Part shown: one piece after another, positions 31,559-41,708 of the stretch
How the letters are laid out: the number at the start of each line of letters is the position of its first letter
How positions within the stretch are numbered: position 1 is the first letter of the stretch
From: Bathynomus jamesi
Lineage: Eukaryota > Arthropoda > Malacostraca > Isopoda > Cirolanidae
Length of the DNA: 64,000 nt
Direction: 5' to 3'
NCBI GenBank assembly: GCA_023014485.1
Contig: JAJOZX010002712.1
Location: forward strand, 186,001-250,000
Notes under the pieces: model-generated
Database searches by the model: none
What the model saw: only the letters and a program-made list of their open reading frames with translations
Told to the model about the DNA's origin: nothing
Translations under genes and position numbers: made by a program

Positions 31559-32414
31559 CAGGGCGTCCCAAAAAAATGTATACACACTTTAACAGCTGAT
31601 AGCTCAATTGATGTTTCTTTCTTTCCAAGTTAAACCCATTAGAATTAATAATGGCAGTCAGACTAAGCTTTGAACAAAGGAAATTCATTCTAAAATGCTA
31701 CTGGAAGTGTGAAAACGCAGTTGAAGTGCAAAGACAGTTTAGGAGGGAGTTTCAAACAGATCCACCAACGCGACTTACCATCACTCGAATTAGAGATAAG
31801 TTTGAAGCCGATGGAACTGTTCAGAATGTCCACAAGAAGCGTTCCGGAAGACCACGGACATCGACAAGCCCCACAAAGCAAGAAAGAGTACTGGAAACGT
31901 ATCACCAAAGTCCAAGAAAATCTGTGCGGCAAGCGAGTCGTGAGGTAGGAATTTCAGAATCGTCTGTCCAACGCATTTTGAAGCGCTGTCAATGGAAAAG
32001 TTACATTCCAAGATTAGTCCATGCTATTAATGATGATGATGATCCGGACCGAAGGGGTTTCGTAGAATACCCTCCGCGTTCACCAGACCTCACACCACTA
32101 GACTTTTTTTTATGGGGATACTTAAAAGACAAAGTCTACGCTATAAAACCTGCAACAGTCGCTGAATTGAGAGCAGCCATTGAACGAGAATGCACACAAA
32201 TACCAAACGAAATGTTTCGTGATGTTTGCGATTCCATTGCTTCGCGTTATCAGCAGTGCCTGGACCAGAACGGACGTCAGTTTGAAAACAGGCGTTGACA
32301 AAACAATTAAATAATGTCTGTAGATTCTATTACATTTTGAAAATGAAATGTATTTTAATAAACACTGCCTTTATAAGCATTTAAAGTGTGTATACATTTT
32401 TTTGGGACGCCCTG
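31559..32414 (+). mobile_element. Tc1/mariner element M1, copy 1 (internally deleted)
   Basis: 856 bp with near-perfect terminal repeats of at least 34 bp (CAGGGCGTCCCAAAAAAATG plus TATACACACTTTAA and the inverse), flanked by TA. It contains a transposase ORF lacking its catalytic core. The sister copy at 60769-61679 is inverted and less deleted. Confidence 0.92.
31651..32298 (+). pseudogene. Internally deleted M1 transposase (215 aa)
   Basis: Uninterrupted ORF. Residues 1-60 '[20 protein letters not shown]' and on form a DUF4817-type helix-turn-helix. Residues ~66-75 '[10 protein letters not shown]' are a GRPR-like linker, and residues ~85-115 '[20 protein letters not shown]' are the second helix-turn-helix. 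After '[19 protein letters not shown]' it continues '[17 protein letters not shown]' to the C-terminus. About 150 codons carrying the first two catalytic aspartates are missing. The product could bind ends but not cleave. The intact frame is surprising and could reflect recent deletion. Confidence 0.82.
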
Positions 32415-33110
32415 TATATATATATAGTTTGTTGAAAATGTAATAAACATAAAATACTTGTTCGCTCCAATACGAAATGGTCGGACGTTTTCTCAATCCT
32501 TCAATGCTGGAATTTTTTGCAGGGTTAACTTATGAATGAGTGTATTTGAAGCGTTACCAATTTGTAGCAGTCGTCGTTAAAGGGTTAATACCATCTACTT
32601 TAAAACTGTTATTAATAATTAATCTGTCAGTTAATTTGACTTATTAATCCTTATCGTTTCAATTATCTAATAGCGAAATCCCTCCATAACGTCCGCAAAA
32701 AGAATCTTATCAACTAATGATAAAATGAAAGACATTCATAATTATTGCCTACGTCACGGATCATGTGACTATGATGTCATAAAGTCGCAAACGTGTTTAT
32801 AGAATTATGCATACAAATGAATAGAATCAATAAAACGTGAAAAGTCATGTTTTATCACGTATAAAAGCTTTTTTAATTGCATGTATATTTAATTGTTAGT
32901 TGGTTGTTTTATTTGTTGTTATCAGTTGTTATTTCGTCCAGCAGTGATGAGATTGTGCAATTCTTTCTTATTTACCGCATGATCTTCAATAATACAGTTG
33001 TGACATTCACTATTGTTGAGTAACACTTTTATTCAAATGATATATATATATAAAATATATATATATTATATATATATATATTATATATATATATTATTTC
33101 ACGAAAGTAA
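32415..33110. other. Non-coding interval ending in (TA)n
   Basis: AT-rich sequence without recognisable genes. (TA)n tracts lie at 33040-33095. Confidence 0.4.
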
Positions 33111-33124
33111 CACGTGAATAATAT

Positions 33125-33787
33125 TTATGATGAAAATAACCACGAAGGAAAAAGTAAACGCGAAGTAGTACTCAAGCGCTTTCGTCTGATGACATTTTCA
33201 GGAACACTGAAATTAATCACAAGATTGAGATCACAAAGAAAGAAAAACAAAATAATATGATTGGTGCAGAAAATATGTTTGAGGATGAGCATACAATTCA
33301 CGTGGAAAGGTACCAGAGTTTTAGCACTTTGCCCTTCTTGTCTCAATCTGTTCTCCATGAATTCGAGCAAAAAAAGGCCCTGGCTAAGGTTGAAACTGAT
33401 TGTAAGTTGAATAATGGCAGACTCAAGAATGTTTCTATTAACAATGTTGATTGAGTGAAACAAAATTGGAACATTATTCCATTCAATACAATGAGACAAC
33501 TCTGACAAATGGACAAAAAGGGTATTGGACGACTGTCCCGTTCTAACGGAATATTGATGATTTTTTACACGCGTGTCTAAATCTTTTCCCGTCCGTCCAA
33601 TGCGAAAGAAGTCAATTTTATAGATAATGCCCAAATTATTGGTAGGACTATTCTTTACTATATTTTTCATAGGATTGTCATATGAAAATACTACATTAAT
33701 ATTCAAAAGTTTAAGTGTATTAGCAGTGCCTAGAGAGAGCCTGGGAAAAATGGAAGTACTAAAATATTCTTCGACAAAGTAAATCAT
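33125..33787 (-). pseudogene. Penelope-like element, GIY-YIG endonuclease and C-terminus
   Basis: 220-codon frame on the minus strand. Residues ~53-58 'GIIYKI' and ~62-67 'RIGRTG' are the GIY and YIG motifs. Then come 'LDTRVKNHQYSVRTGQSSN' with the conserved arginine, 'LFVHLSELSHCIEWN' and 'NILESAIIQ' with the catalytic glutamate. This arrangement is that of the C-terminal endonuclease of Penelope-like retroelements. The upstream residues 'NIVVFSYDNPMKNIVKNSP'-type also fit. The reverse transcriptase is not found upstream (above 33790), so the element is 5'-truncated. YIG reads RIG. The downstream end has a hammerhead-like sequence (33176-33203). Confidence 0.8.
33160..33205 (-). ncRNA. Degenerate hammerhead-like motif at the Penelope 3' end
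   Basis: Minus strand reads CTGAAAATGTCATCAGACGA then AAGCGC. CTGA...GAC-GAAA, with a GTC/GAC stem closed by ATCA between them, resembles the CUGANGA - stem II - GAAA core of hammerhead ribozymes, which Penelope-like elements are known to carry. The CUGANGA box is imperfect (CUGAAAA) and I could not fold stem III convincingly, so activity is doubtful. Confidence 0.4.
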
Positions 33788-34422
33788 TTTTAACGCCGAC
33801 TGTTACCTTATAGCAACATGAGCTTGACAATCGATTTTGAACCTTACGATCTGAATATTAGACGTTATTTTGGCTTTAACAAGGAAAAAAAATAAAAATT
33901 TATAATTCAGACATGGTTAGGTTATTAATTGCCGTATATTATGTCACCAATTAATGTCTATTTAAAAGATTTGAAACGAGTGAGATGATGCTTGTTTGAT
34001 AAGCGTAGGTTTGGTTAAATCAACTAAGGTTAGAGTAGATCAACTTAGGTTAGACTTGGTAGGTTAGGTTATTAGGTTTGGTTAAATCAACTAAGGTTAG
34101 AGTAGATTAACTTAGGTGAGACTTGGTAGGTTAAATTAACTTCATTTTAATTTCAATTTAACATAATTTAACTTAAATTAACTTAAATTAATTATAATAT
34201 CTGCAAAGAGCAGAATTCTGTATTGTCCTAATCCTGTTTGTTATAGGATTAAGATAGGAGATATTGCATTTTCTTTTTTCAATATTGGGTTAAATTCTGT
34301 GTAAATAAATGTATGGCGTTTTTATATTTTGTATAAAATCAAAACCATATGTTCGAAGTCTTTGTGATGATACCAAGTAGGTTATATAAGGTCAGCACAA
34401 ATATCTTATTAGTTAGTTTATA
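33788..34422. repeat. AT-rich interval with TTAGGTTAG-type tandem duplication
   Basis: A ~63-bp unit (GTTAAATCAACTAAGGTTAG, AGACTTGGTAGGTTA) occurs twice in tandem at about 34012-34070 and 34080-34135 within TTAGG-like repeats. The remainder has no gene signal. Confidence 0.6.
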
Positions 34423-34850
34423 CAGGGTGTCCACAATGTCTTTTCACCCCAGTAAAATACTGACTGTTTTCGTTTTCCTTTTTCAGACCCATTTGAAATG
34501 TGTGATAGCAGCAACTATTACGATTGAACAACGCCTATTGGCTAGTTACCCCGGGTTCATAAGCGACCACGTAATAGCAAAACCATTGAAAATATTCGTG
34601 CAAACTCCCAGGACCGATTCAATGGCACAGCTCCTCCAAACAAGAGCTGCACCATTGAATCGGTCGTGGAAGTCTGCACGAATATTTTCAATGGTTTTGC
34701 CATTACGTGGTCGCTCATGAACCCAGCTACTAGCCAATAGGCCTTGTTCAATCGTATAGGTGCTGCTAGCACACATTTCAAATGGGTGTGAAAGAAAAAC
34801 GAAAATCAGTCAGTATTTTACTGGGGTCACAAAACATTGTGGACACCCTG
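34423..34850. mobile_element. Foldback MITE with ~200-bp arms
   Basis: 428 bp flanked by TA, with ends CAGGGTGTCCACAATGTCTT and inverse. The arms pair over nearly the whole length around a centre near 34637 (CAGCTCCTCCAAACAAGAGC). Both arms contain an open stretch starting 'MCVIAATITIEQRLLASYPG' or 'MCVLAAPIRLNKAYWLV', possibly the first codons of a mariner transposase. Confidence 0.82.
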
Positions 34851-35146
34851 TACAACGGTGCTGTCTAGTATACGATCTATATGTGTGCATAGCGTAATTA
34901 TATAATAGTTATTTTATGAAAACTGTGCGATTCTGGACTTTTCGATTCGATTTTCGATTCGATTCGGCTACTTAATAATGTAAGTTTGTTTCATCAATAA
35001 AATCCCTCTACCTTTTTCTGAACTTTCAAAAAGACTGATAGTTTCACTCGTCTCAAACGAGGATAGACAGAAAATAGGTCCAGATTTTTTTTAATGAAAT
35101 TTAATTCACGACATATCAGAGAAAACAAAATAGCTAAATGAAAATA

Positions 35147-35545
35147 CAGGGTGTCCCGTAAGTCTGGAACCATAGGGCAAAATGATAAAAACGGCAATAA
35201 AAACGTCGAAGAGACTTTTGGGGACTGTTTGTGAAATGAGCGAGGATGGTAGCGGCCGTGCCATCGTCAGTGGATGTCCTCGGAGGTCCACTGCGTGGTT
35301 TATCTCCTATGGATCCCGTTTCCCTGAACTTTGCTACAAGTTTGCTGACACAGCTGTGTGTTATCGGCGCGCGGTCCGGATGCAATCTGTTAAATTCCTC
35401 AGCGACCTCCCTCTGACTCCGATTTCCTACGAGCAGAATTACCTGGATGCATTCTCACTTATTCAGACATCATGGGCACTTGCATAAACGGAAAAACATG
35501 AATTACTTATTTTACCCTATGGTTACATACTTATGGAACACCCTG
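35147..35545 (-). mobile_element. Mariner-type element with N-terminal transposase remnant
   Basis: 399 bp flanked by TA, with ends CAGGGTGTCCCGTAAGTCTG and CATACTTATGGAACACCCTG in inverse. On the minus strand it keeps the transposase helix-turn-helix region: 'LHPDRAPITHSCVSKLVAKF', 'RETGSIGDKPRSGPPRTSTD' (GPPRTS in place of the usual GRPRTS), 'AHFTNSPQKSLRR'. It then jumps directly to the terminal repeat, so the catalytic domain is gone. A deletion-derived MITE. Confidence 0.85.
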
Positions 35546-35689
35546 TATAACGCAGTTTATGTTGTAGCTTAAAGTTTAGACTGTACCTTCTCTAGTGTGT
35601 TCCGCACACCCTGTTCCAAATTCCATTATCCACCATACTTGCCACATAGTTTAAACTAAGTCGGAACAGACCGAATCGAAATTCTCGAT

Positions 35690-35821
35690 TCAAGGTATTT
35701 TCTTCAACCTTTTTTCGTACCCGTCTTTGTCGGGGAGGGTCGGGAGAGAGCCTAATGTTTTTGTATCCAGTTTTTTACTACTGATATAATAATTTAAAAA
35801 TTCTCTCTCTCTCTCTCTCTC
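35690..35821 (+). mobile_element. CR1 family C 3'-end fragment with (TC)n tail
   Basis: TATTTTCTTCAACC, CGGGGAGGGTCGGGAGAGAG and TATCCAGTTTTTTACTACTG match the family C 3' module seen at 55480-55610. It ends in (TC)n at 35801-35821. Decayed. Confidence 0.6.
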
Positions 35822-35970
35822 AAAAATCCGGTGAAGGTTTAAATATTTGAAATAAAAGTGCATCTATAAACATATTTTGAGCTTCACATTTAAAGTCGTT
35901 CCATTGGCTGAAAAATGTGGTTGTATTTAAAACCTTAGGCACAAATTTTATTAAAATAATTACACGTAAA

Positions 35971-35971
35971 G

Positions 35972-36022
<51 letters not shown>

Positions 36023-36024
36023 AA
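35971..36024. repeat. (TA)n microsatellite
   Basis: Alternating TA tract abutting the left end of the F1 foldback MITE. Confidence 0.9.
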
Positions 36025-36025
36025 T

Positions 36026-36334
36026 ATGGTGTTCCATAAGTCTGGTCTGATAGGAAAATTTATTTTAAATTTACAAAAATAATACATTAGAACTAAAACA
36101 AATGTTCAAATTGATGTCTTGTTTTGGGACCTTGTTTTGTTGTTGCAGGTAGAATAACACGCACTGGCTAATATGGAAATGAGTTACACTCCTCAGCAAA
36201 ACACCACCTCCCTTCCATATTAGCGATTGCGTGTTATTCTACCTGCAACAAAAAAAAAGGTCCCAAAACAAAACATCAATTTGAACATTTTAGTTAAAAT
36301 AAATTTTCCTACGAGACCGGACTTATGGAACACT
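36026..36334. mobile_element. Foldback MITE family F1, copy e
   Basis: Palindrome with arms containing GGTGTTCCATAAGTCTGGTC (outer), TTCAAATTGATGTCTTGTTT and GCAGGTAGAATAACACGCAC, and the start-like ATATGGAAATGAGTTACAC. The outer ends are mutated and merge into (TA)n on both sides. Confidence 0.78.
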
Positions 36335-36349
36335 ATATATATATATATA

Positions 36350-36375
<26 letters not shown>

Positions 36376-36387
<12 letters not shown>

Positions 36388-36848
36388 ACTGCAAACACGC
36401 AGTATAATTAACGTAAAGAACGACGCTTTGTATAGGAGAATATTCCGCGCAAGATGAGAGCGAAAGAACGAAACAAATGAAAAATGAGGTAACCACCCGG
36501 AATCGAACCCGGGATCTTCCGATTGCCGGTCAGATATGATAACCATTACACCACGGGCCTCACTCAATCAAATGTCGTAATTCCTCTACATGCGCGCAGA
36601 AACCAATGCCCCAAAGGGGCACCTCCCGCATGCCGTAACATTATATACATTATAACTGCAAACACGCAGTATAATTAACGTAAAGAAGACGCTTTGTATA
36701 GGAGAATATACCGCGAAAGAACGAAACAAATGAAAAAATGAGGTAACCCGGGTTCGATTCCCGGGTGGTTACCTCATTTTTTCATTTGTTTCGTTCTTTC
36801 GCTCTCATCTTGCGCGGAATATTCTCCTACACAAAGCGTCGGTCTTTA

Positions 36849-36850
<2 letters not shown>
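36376..36850 (-). repeat. tRNA-like repeat R2: tandem then inverted
   Basis: A ~270-bp unit on the minus strand carries GTGGTGTAATGGTTATCATA (A box), a 5-bp anticodon-like stem TCTGA/TCGGA, and CCCGGGTTCGATTCC (B box). A second, shortened unit starts near 36652. At about 36745, exactly at the B box, the sequence flips and continues in the opposite sense to 36850. The unit is homologous to the 263-bp repeat at 52753-53880 (shared CAGAAACCAATGCCC and CTGACCGGCAAT). Confidence 0.75.

Positions 36851-36892
<42 letters not shown>
36851..36892. repeat. (TA)n microsatellite
   Basis: Alternating TA tract ending the R2 repeat locus. Confidence 0.9.
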
Positions 36893-36893
<1 letters not shown>

Positions 36894-37839
36894 GCGAGTT
36901 CAGTTTTTTCTACAACTAATAATATATAATTAAAGTTAACTTTTGGATTGCGTTTTTTTCAATTTGTTTGAAAGGGGTCATGACCTGAGGGGTCAGGAAG
37001 AACAATTTGGGGTCATAAGTCACGCGAGTGGGACCATAACTCGGTTTGCTAATAGCGCAATGTCGTGCGATTACTTTGACCTCCAAACCGGCTCCACGCG
37101 CGCAGCCCAATTCCGCAGTGAGCGCCCTCTACATTTCTCTTCCTTGGTGTTTATGTAGTTTAAAGGCGTACTCGGCTTAGACCCGCTTTTTAAACCTCGT
37201 AGGGGCGCATTCACTCGTACAAACATGACGAGACATGTAGAAAGGAAAGCAAAGATAGAATAAAAAATATTAGATTTAATTGTTGGTTTTAAGTGGTCAT
37301 GTGTGTGTGTGTGTGTGTTTTTTACTCCAAGAATACGTTACTTGAGGTAATATTGTAGAGTTTTGTTTTGTTTTTGTCTTTTGGGGTGGAGCTGGGGGTT
37401 CCGGGTCGGGCGGGAGGGGTTTTTCGTATTTAAGTGTCTTTATTCTGTTATTATTTTTTGAGTAGTTTAATTATTACTGCAGCTTATTTTGAAAATAATT
37501 GTATATTTGAACTTTATTGCGTACACGATGTCTAATTGTTCGCGCGAGTCGGAAATTGACGAAATAAATTAAAGTTTACAAACATTTTTTAGGTAGAAGA
37601 AATATTGAATTAAATAAATTGCTCCATTTTTGTAAATAAATACAGTATAGATAAAAATAGTCAACCTAATATTTTTCTTAAATGTTATCGTCTGTGTATG
37701 AAAAATTATAGTTAAAGTAAATCGGGTGAGGTTTGTGGTAGGTTAGATGACGTTTTAGTTTAGTTTACTAAACTATAGGTTGCGCCCCCTCCTGGCGGGT
37801 GTGTGCAAAACCTAACTAAGGCATATCACTATATACATA
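36893..37839. other. Non-coding interval
   Basis: No gene recognised. It contains a (GT)n run near 37300 and AT-rich sequence. The 71-residue frame at 36943-37158 has no recognisable domain. Confidence 0.4.
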
Positions 37840-38376
37840 CAGGGTGTTCTAAAATTACCTAGTGTCACTATATACAGGGTGTTCTAAAATCACTATATAC
37901 AGGGTGCTCTAAAATTACCTAGTAAACTTTTATATGTCTGTGGATGAGTAGTGAGACGTTGTGAACAATGTGTTGAAGTTGATGGAAGACACTTTGAACA
38001 TCTAAAATAAACGATTATTGTTGCTGTATTGCTGTGATGCGCCTCGGTGGTGTAGTGGTTAGCGTCGCTGACTACGAATCCATCTACTCCGCGTTCGAGA
38101 CCCGGTGACGGCAGTCGGCGCGCAGCAAAACCCACAATAAAGAAAGTGGTTGGTAGATAAATGGGAACCATGGGTGGCCTAGTAGTTAAGACGCTGGGCT
38201 GCTGGTGGGGCGTGGTTCGGATTCAACGTTAAACTGTACGTCTAAGGTGGAGTGAAAAGCTTGACCTTCGTAAGAATGAACAATTCGGGCGGAAGCTAAC
38301 CATTTTGCCTTCGTATAAAAATTTACTACGTAATTTTAGAATACAAAAGTTAACTAGGTAATTTTAGAACACCCTG
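37840..38376. mobile_element. TA-flanked MITE with triplicated left end, hosting a SINE
   Basis: The left end CAGGGTGTTCTAAAATTACC occurs at 37840 and recurs (one shortened) at 37875 and 37900. The right end is AGGTAATTTTAGAACACCCTG, ending at 38376 before TA. The SINE copy S2 lies inside. Triplication of one end suggests repeated slippage or abortive insertion in the TATATA spacers. Confidence 0.7.
38039..38307 (+). mobile_element. tRNA-dimer SINE, copy S2
   Basis: Plus-strand copy. First tRNA-like module 38043-38115 (GGTGTAGTGGTTAGCG, GCGTTCGAGACCCGG). Second at about 38169-38231 (GTGGCCTAGTAGTTAAGACG, GTGGTTCGGATTCAAC). Then the core-tail CGTTAAACTGTACGTC and the 3' end AAGCTTGACCTTCGTAAGAA, AATTCGGGCGGAAGCTAACC. 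The 15-base AAGCTTGACCTTCGT is identical to the 3' end of LINE A. Confidence 0.82.
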
Positions 38377-38499
38377 TATATAAATAAAGAATCCTCGCAC
38401 TGATTATAGTGCCAGTAAATTACACTCCATAAGTGCCATGCGAGATAATAGATGGGGGAAGGATGGACTTCAGTTTGGAAGGGGGGGGGGGTTGGATTA

Positions 38500-38560
38500 A
38501 AAATAATAAGTTGGGGTTGGGTTGGGTTGGTTGGGTTGGGTTGGGTTGGTTGGGTTAAAT
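38500..38560. repeat. (GGGTT)n-like tract
   Basis: Irregular GGGTT/GGTTGGGTT repeats preceded by a G10 run. Simple repeat, not an arthropod telomere unit. Confidence 0.7.
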
Positions 38561-38569
38561 CAAATAAAA

Positions 38570-38775
38570 TAATTTTGTTGAATAGTATTTCTTAATGATA
38601 GTCCAAGCGCTTTCGTCTGGAAATTTTGCATTCGATAAAGAGGTTTCTTTGAAAAGGCCAAGCATGTAGATATTCTGTTATTCTGTCCATGCAGTAACGC
38701 AATTAGCTGCTTAGGGCATGACGTAGCAGTAGTGATATTTTTTAGGTGGTTATAGTGTCTTATCAGGGATGGCAT
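38570..38775 (-). mobile_element. Probable Penelope-like 3' fragment
   Basis: AGTCCAAGCGCTTTCGTCTG near 38601 matches the 3'-end motif of the GIY-YIG element at 33171-33186. The adjoining minus-strand 71-residue frame ('CPKQLIALLHGQNNRISTCL') has no domain I can name. Tentative. Confidence 0.35.
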
Positions 38776-39299
38776 CTATATACTGGTATGGGTACAGGGT
38801 ATAGGAATAAGTGAAGGTATACTATAGGTATAAGTACAGAAATTAATGTTAGTGTGAATAACCAACCAACCAACCGCAGGTATTTTTCTTTACAAATAAT
38901 ATAAAAATGTCTAAAACTAAGATCTGTGATTTAAAGCCTTCCAAGGAAGAAGTGGCTAAGCGACAAAAGTTAAAAAAAGAAAACTCGGTTAAAGTTGTTG
39001 CTATAACATTTGAACATTGATGAAATATGTTCAAAAGTTAAAAAGTGGTTCACCTTTTCAAAATTGGTGAACTTTTAACTGCGTTTCCTGGCCTTTTTAA
39101 CTTTTGTCGCTTAGCCACTTCTTCCTGCTAGGGGACTCCGAGGCTCCTGAAGTTGATGCCTTTTTCTTAAATTTTGAAAAGATTATGTAGTGTGTAAAAT
39201 GCATGTATAATTGTATATGTAGTGAGGAATAGTGAGAGAAGTGTGTTTGAGAGCATGCTGGACTGCTCACAGGGTAGATGAGACACGGAAGATGATCAG

Positions 39300-39591
39300 C
39301 TAAGGAGGACAGTGACAGGAGAAATGGGAGTTCCAGCACTCCCTATCTTCTGTCACGTCCCCTTCCACCACCAGAGTACTTCCCTGGTCGATTGGTGTCT
39401 ACAACCTCCTCCTTGTGGTTACAGACCACTGGGTGTTGTCATTGTGAGAACACTCGTTAATCAAAACCTTCGAATAAACCTACAAAGGGGGTTATAAGGG
39501 GAGTTGATTGGGGATGGTGATGTTCCCTTTTGATCGTAAATGTAGTACGAGGCGCTGGTCGGGTCTGGTATCAGCACTGGGCGTTCTCATA
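39300..39591. repeat. ~250-bp tandem repeat, left part
   Basis: Contains AAAACCTTCGAATAAACC (near 39464) and ATGTAGTACGAGGCGCTGGT (near 39540), hallmarks of the unit repeated at 44430-44960. The array is interrupted here by the H1 hAT-like element. Confidence 0.65.
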
Positions 39592-40589
39592 TAGTGGTGT
39601 ACCGATTAATCATAATCGGCCATTTTAAGGCATTGACATCGGCCAAATATAATTAAGTCTCTCACCCAGTCTTTGAAATTTTAAAATTTTTGACCACCTT
39701 TCTTTTCAACCTTTCAAATGTTCCATGCGATGATTCCTCATTTCACGAAGGTCAAGCTTCTCGCCCCTCTCGAGTTGGCCTGGTGAAGTAGTGAGTTGGT
39801 TTCTTGTCATGATCCAAGCGTCTAATCTTCTTTTGAAGATATCCACCTCGTGTTCCTTAGGTCTTTGGGCAGCTGGTTAAACAGTCTTGGTCCTCTCACA
39901 ACAAAACTATTTTCTTTCGGGGTTAAGGATGTTCCCTGTCTAGCCTTTAATTTGGGAACACGTCACAGTCTTCCTTTTCTACTTTCCACTGTTGTTTGGG
40001 GAGTTACAGGGTTCAGAGTAAGATTAGGGACTAGCTCCTCCATTATTTTCCAAGTGTAAATAATGGTGTATCTCTCTTCTCCTTTCCAGTGAGTATAGGT
40101 TTAATTCACGTAACCTTTCCAAGTAATTTAGTTCTTTGCACCCATTGATCTTGGCTGTGAAGCTTCTCTGAATCCCTTCTAGCTGTCCTAATGTCTTCTT
40201 TTTTATATGGGGATGTTAGGACTGAGCAGTATTCCAATTTGGGTATGATCAGTGTTTTCAGTAGCGGAATCATTATATTCCTATCGCTTCATTTAAAAGT
40301 TCTCAGTATCTGCCCAGTTATTCTTTTTACTCTGTTTACTGCTATCTTATTTTGTGTTATAAATTTCGATCATCTCATTAGAACTCCTAAATCTTTTGCT
40401 TTAGAATTTCTCTGAATTTCCTGTCCATTTGGGGTATAATATTCCATGGATTTTAGGTCCTCCCTTTTTCCGTACCTTAACAATTGAAATTTCTCGGTGT
40501 TAAATTTCATATTGTTGTCTTCCATCCACTTGTAGATTCTGTTCATGTCTGTTTGTAGAGATCCTATATCCTCTGGGCTTCTTATTTTT

Positions 40590-41021
40590 CTACTGATCTT
40601 TTTTCTCATCGGCAAAGGATGTTACTGTGCTGTCTCTGGTAACGTCCTCATCTATGTCAGTTAGCATGATTATGAAGAATAATGGAGCTAATACTGTTCC
40701 TTGTGGTACTGAGCTAAGGACTTCTGATTCTGATGAAGATATTCCTTGACCTGTAACAACTTGCCGCCGCTCACTAAGGAAATTATATATCCATTTCCCT
40801 ACTTTTCCTGTTATTCCCATATATGATATTTCAGTTTGTATTATGATTCCATGGTCACACTTGTCGAACGCTTTGGCAAAGTTTGTGTATAGTACATCAT
40901 AGTTTTCATTATTTTCCAGTGCATCAATAATGTTGTTGTAGTGTTCCATTAGTTGTGATAGGCATGATCTGCCTGACCGAAACCCATGTTGGTTATCATT
41001 GAGTTTTTTCCGAGTTTCCAA
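40590..41021 (-). pseudogene. LINE A copy 5 reverse transcriptase fingers/palm
   Basis: 143 codons: 'NDNQHGFRSGRSCLSQLMEH', 'YTNFAKAFDKCDHGII', 'GITGKVGKWIYNFLSERRQV', 'SSVPQGTVLAPLFFIIMLTD', 'SFADEKKDQ' then stop. Near identical to copy 4. The aspartate of motif A and the second aspartate of FADD are replaced, so it is inactive independent of the frameshift. Confidence 0.87.
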
Positions 41022-41155
41022 AAAGTCAGATTTTTTGTCTAACTATTCTTTCAAATATTTTAGCGAGATGAGATGTAAGCTACACTGGCCTATAGTTTTT
41101 GGCCTCGGATCGATCTCCTCCTTTATATTGGGACTATGTTCGCACTCTTCAGGAT

Positions 41156-41708
41156 CAGTGGTGTAGTGCTGTGGGAACGCGTGGGAACGGCGTTCCCTTA
41201 CTTTTTTTGGTAGACGGAACGGCGTTCCCTCACTATTTCAAATAAATCCGAACTTACAAATCTCTAACGTCATGAAATTTTAATTCCCACCCCCCTAGAA
41301 GAAATATGAGAAAGAATCATTAACTGTTTCATTTCTTTTAGCTTCGACTGAGGCAATGCTAGCCTATAAAGATCTGGTGAAACAGTCACCACGGCGTACC
41401 AGTTGTTAACTTTTTTTTAGTTAATCATTCCAGTTGTTAGCTATTTTTATTGATCGTACTGGATGTCGTATATCTAATGACACTGGAAATACTGCATCTT
41501 CAACCTTGGAATATATCCTAATATCCAGTGCATATGACCTCAAAATATCCCTGAAATTGGTCAGATTTCAAAAGATTTCCCGGGAGGCTTACAGTGCCCC
41601 CGGACCCCCAGCTGTATGGGCTCGCCGCGCTCGCCGCTGTCCCCCCTGCATCTGAGTAACACTTTCAAAATGCGTTCCCTCACTTCTTTATTTAGCACTA
41701 CACCACTG
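41156..41708. mobile_element. hAT MITE inside LINE A copy 5
   Basis: 553 bp with ends CAGTGGTGTAGTGCT and AGCACTACACCACTG (15-bp perfect inverted repeat) and a perfect 8-bp duplication TTCAGGAT (41148-41155, 41709-41716). LINE A copy 4 has a single ATCCTGAA at 27056-27063, the empty site. Subterminal GGAACGGCGTTCCC motifs lie near 41194. Confidence 0.92.

Noticed and set aside
31651..32298. Active mariner transposase
   Set aside because: The frame is open, but the segment with the first two catalytic aspartates is missing.
33125..33787. Host GIY-YIG nuclease gene
   Set aside because: The residues around the domain (HQYSVRTG, SHCIEWN, NILESAII) and the ribozyme-like 3' end fit a Penelope-like element, and no other host domain is present.
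36388..36570. Functional tRNA gene
   Set aside because: The core folds partly (5-bp anticodon stem, good B box), but the loop has C rather than U at position 33, the acceptor ends do not pair convincingly, and the sequence is embedded in a longer repeat.
38500..38560. Telomeric repeat
   Set aside because: GGGTT units are irregular, short and interstitial. The CCTAA-like tracts at 18570, 31082 and 62005 are also too short.
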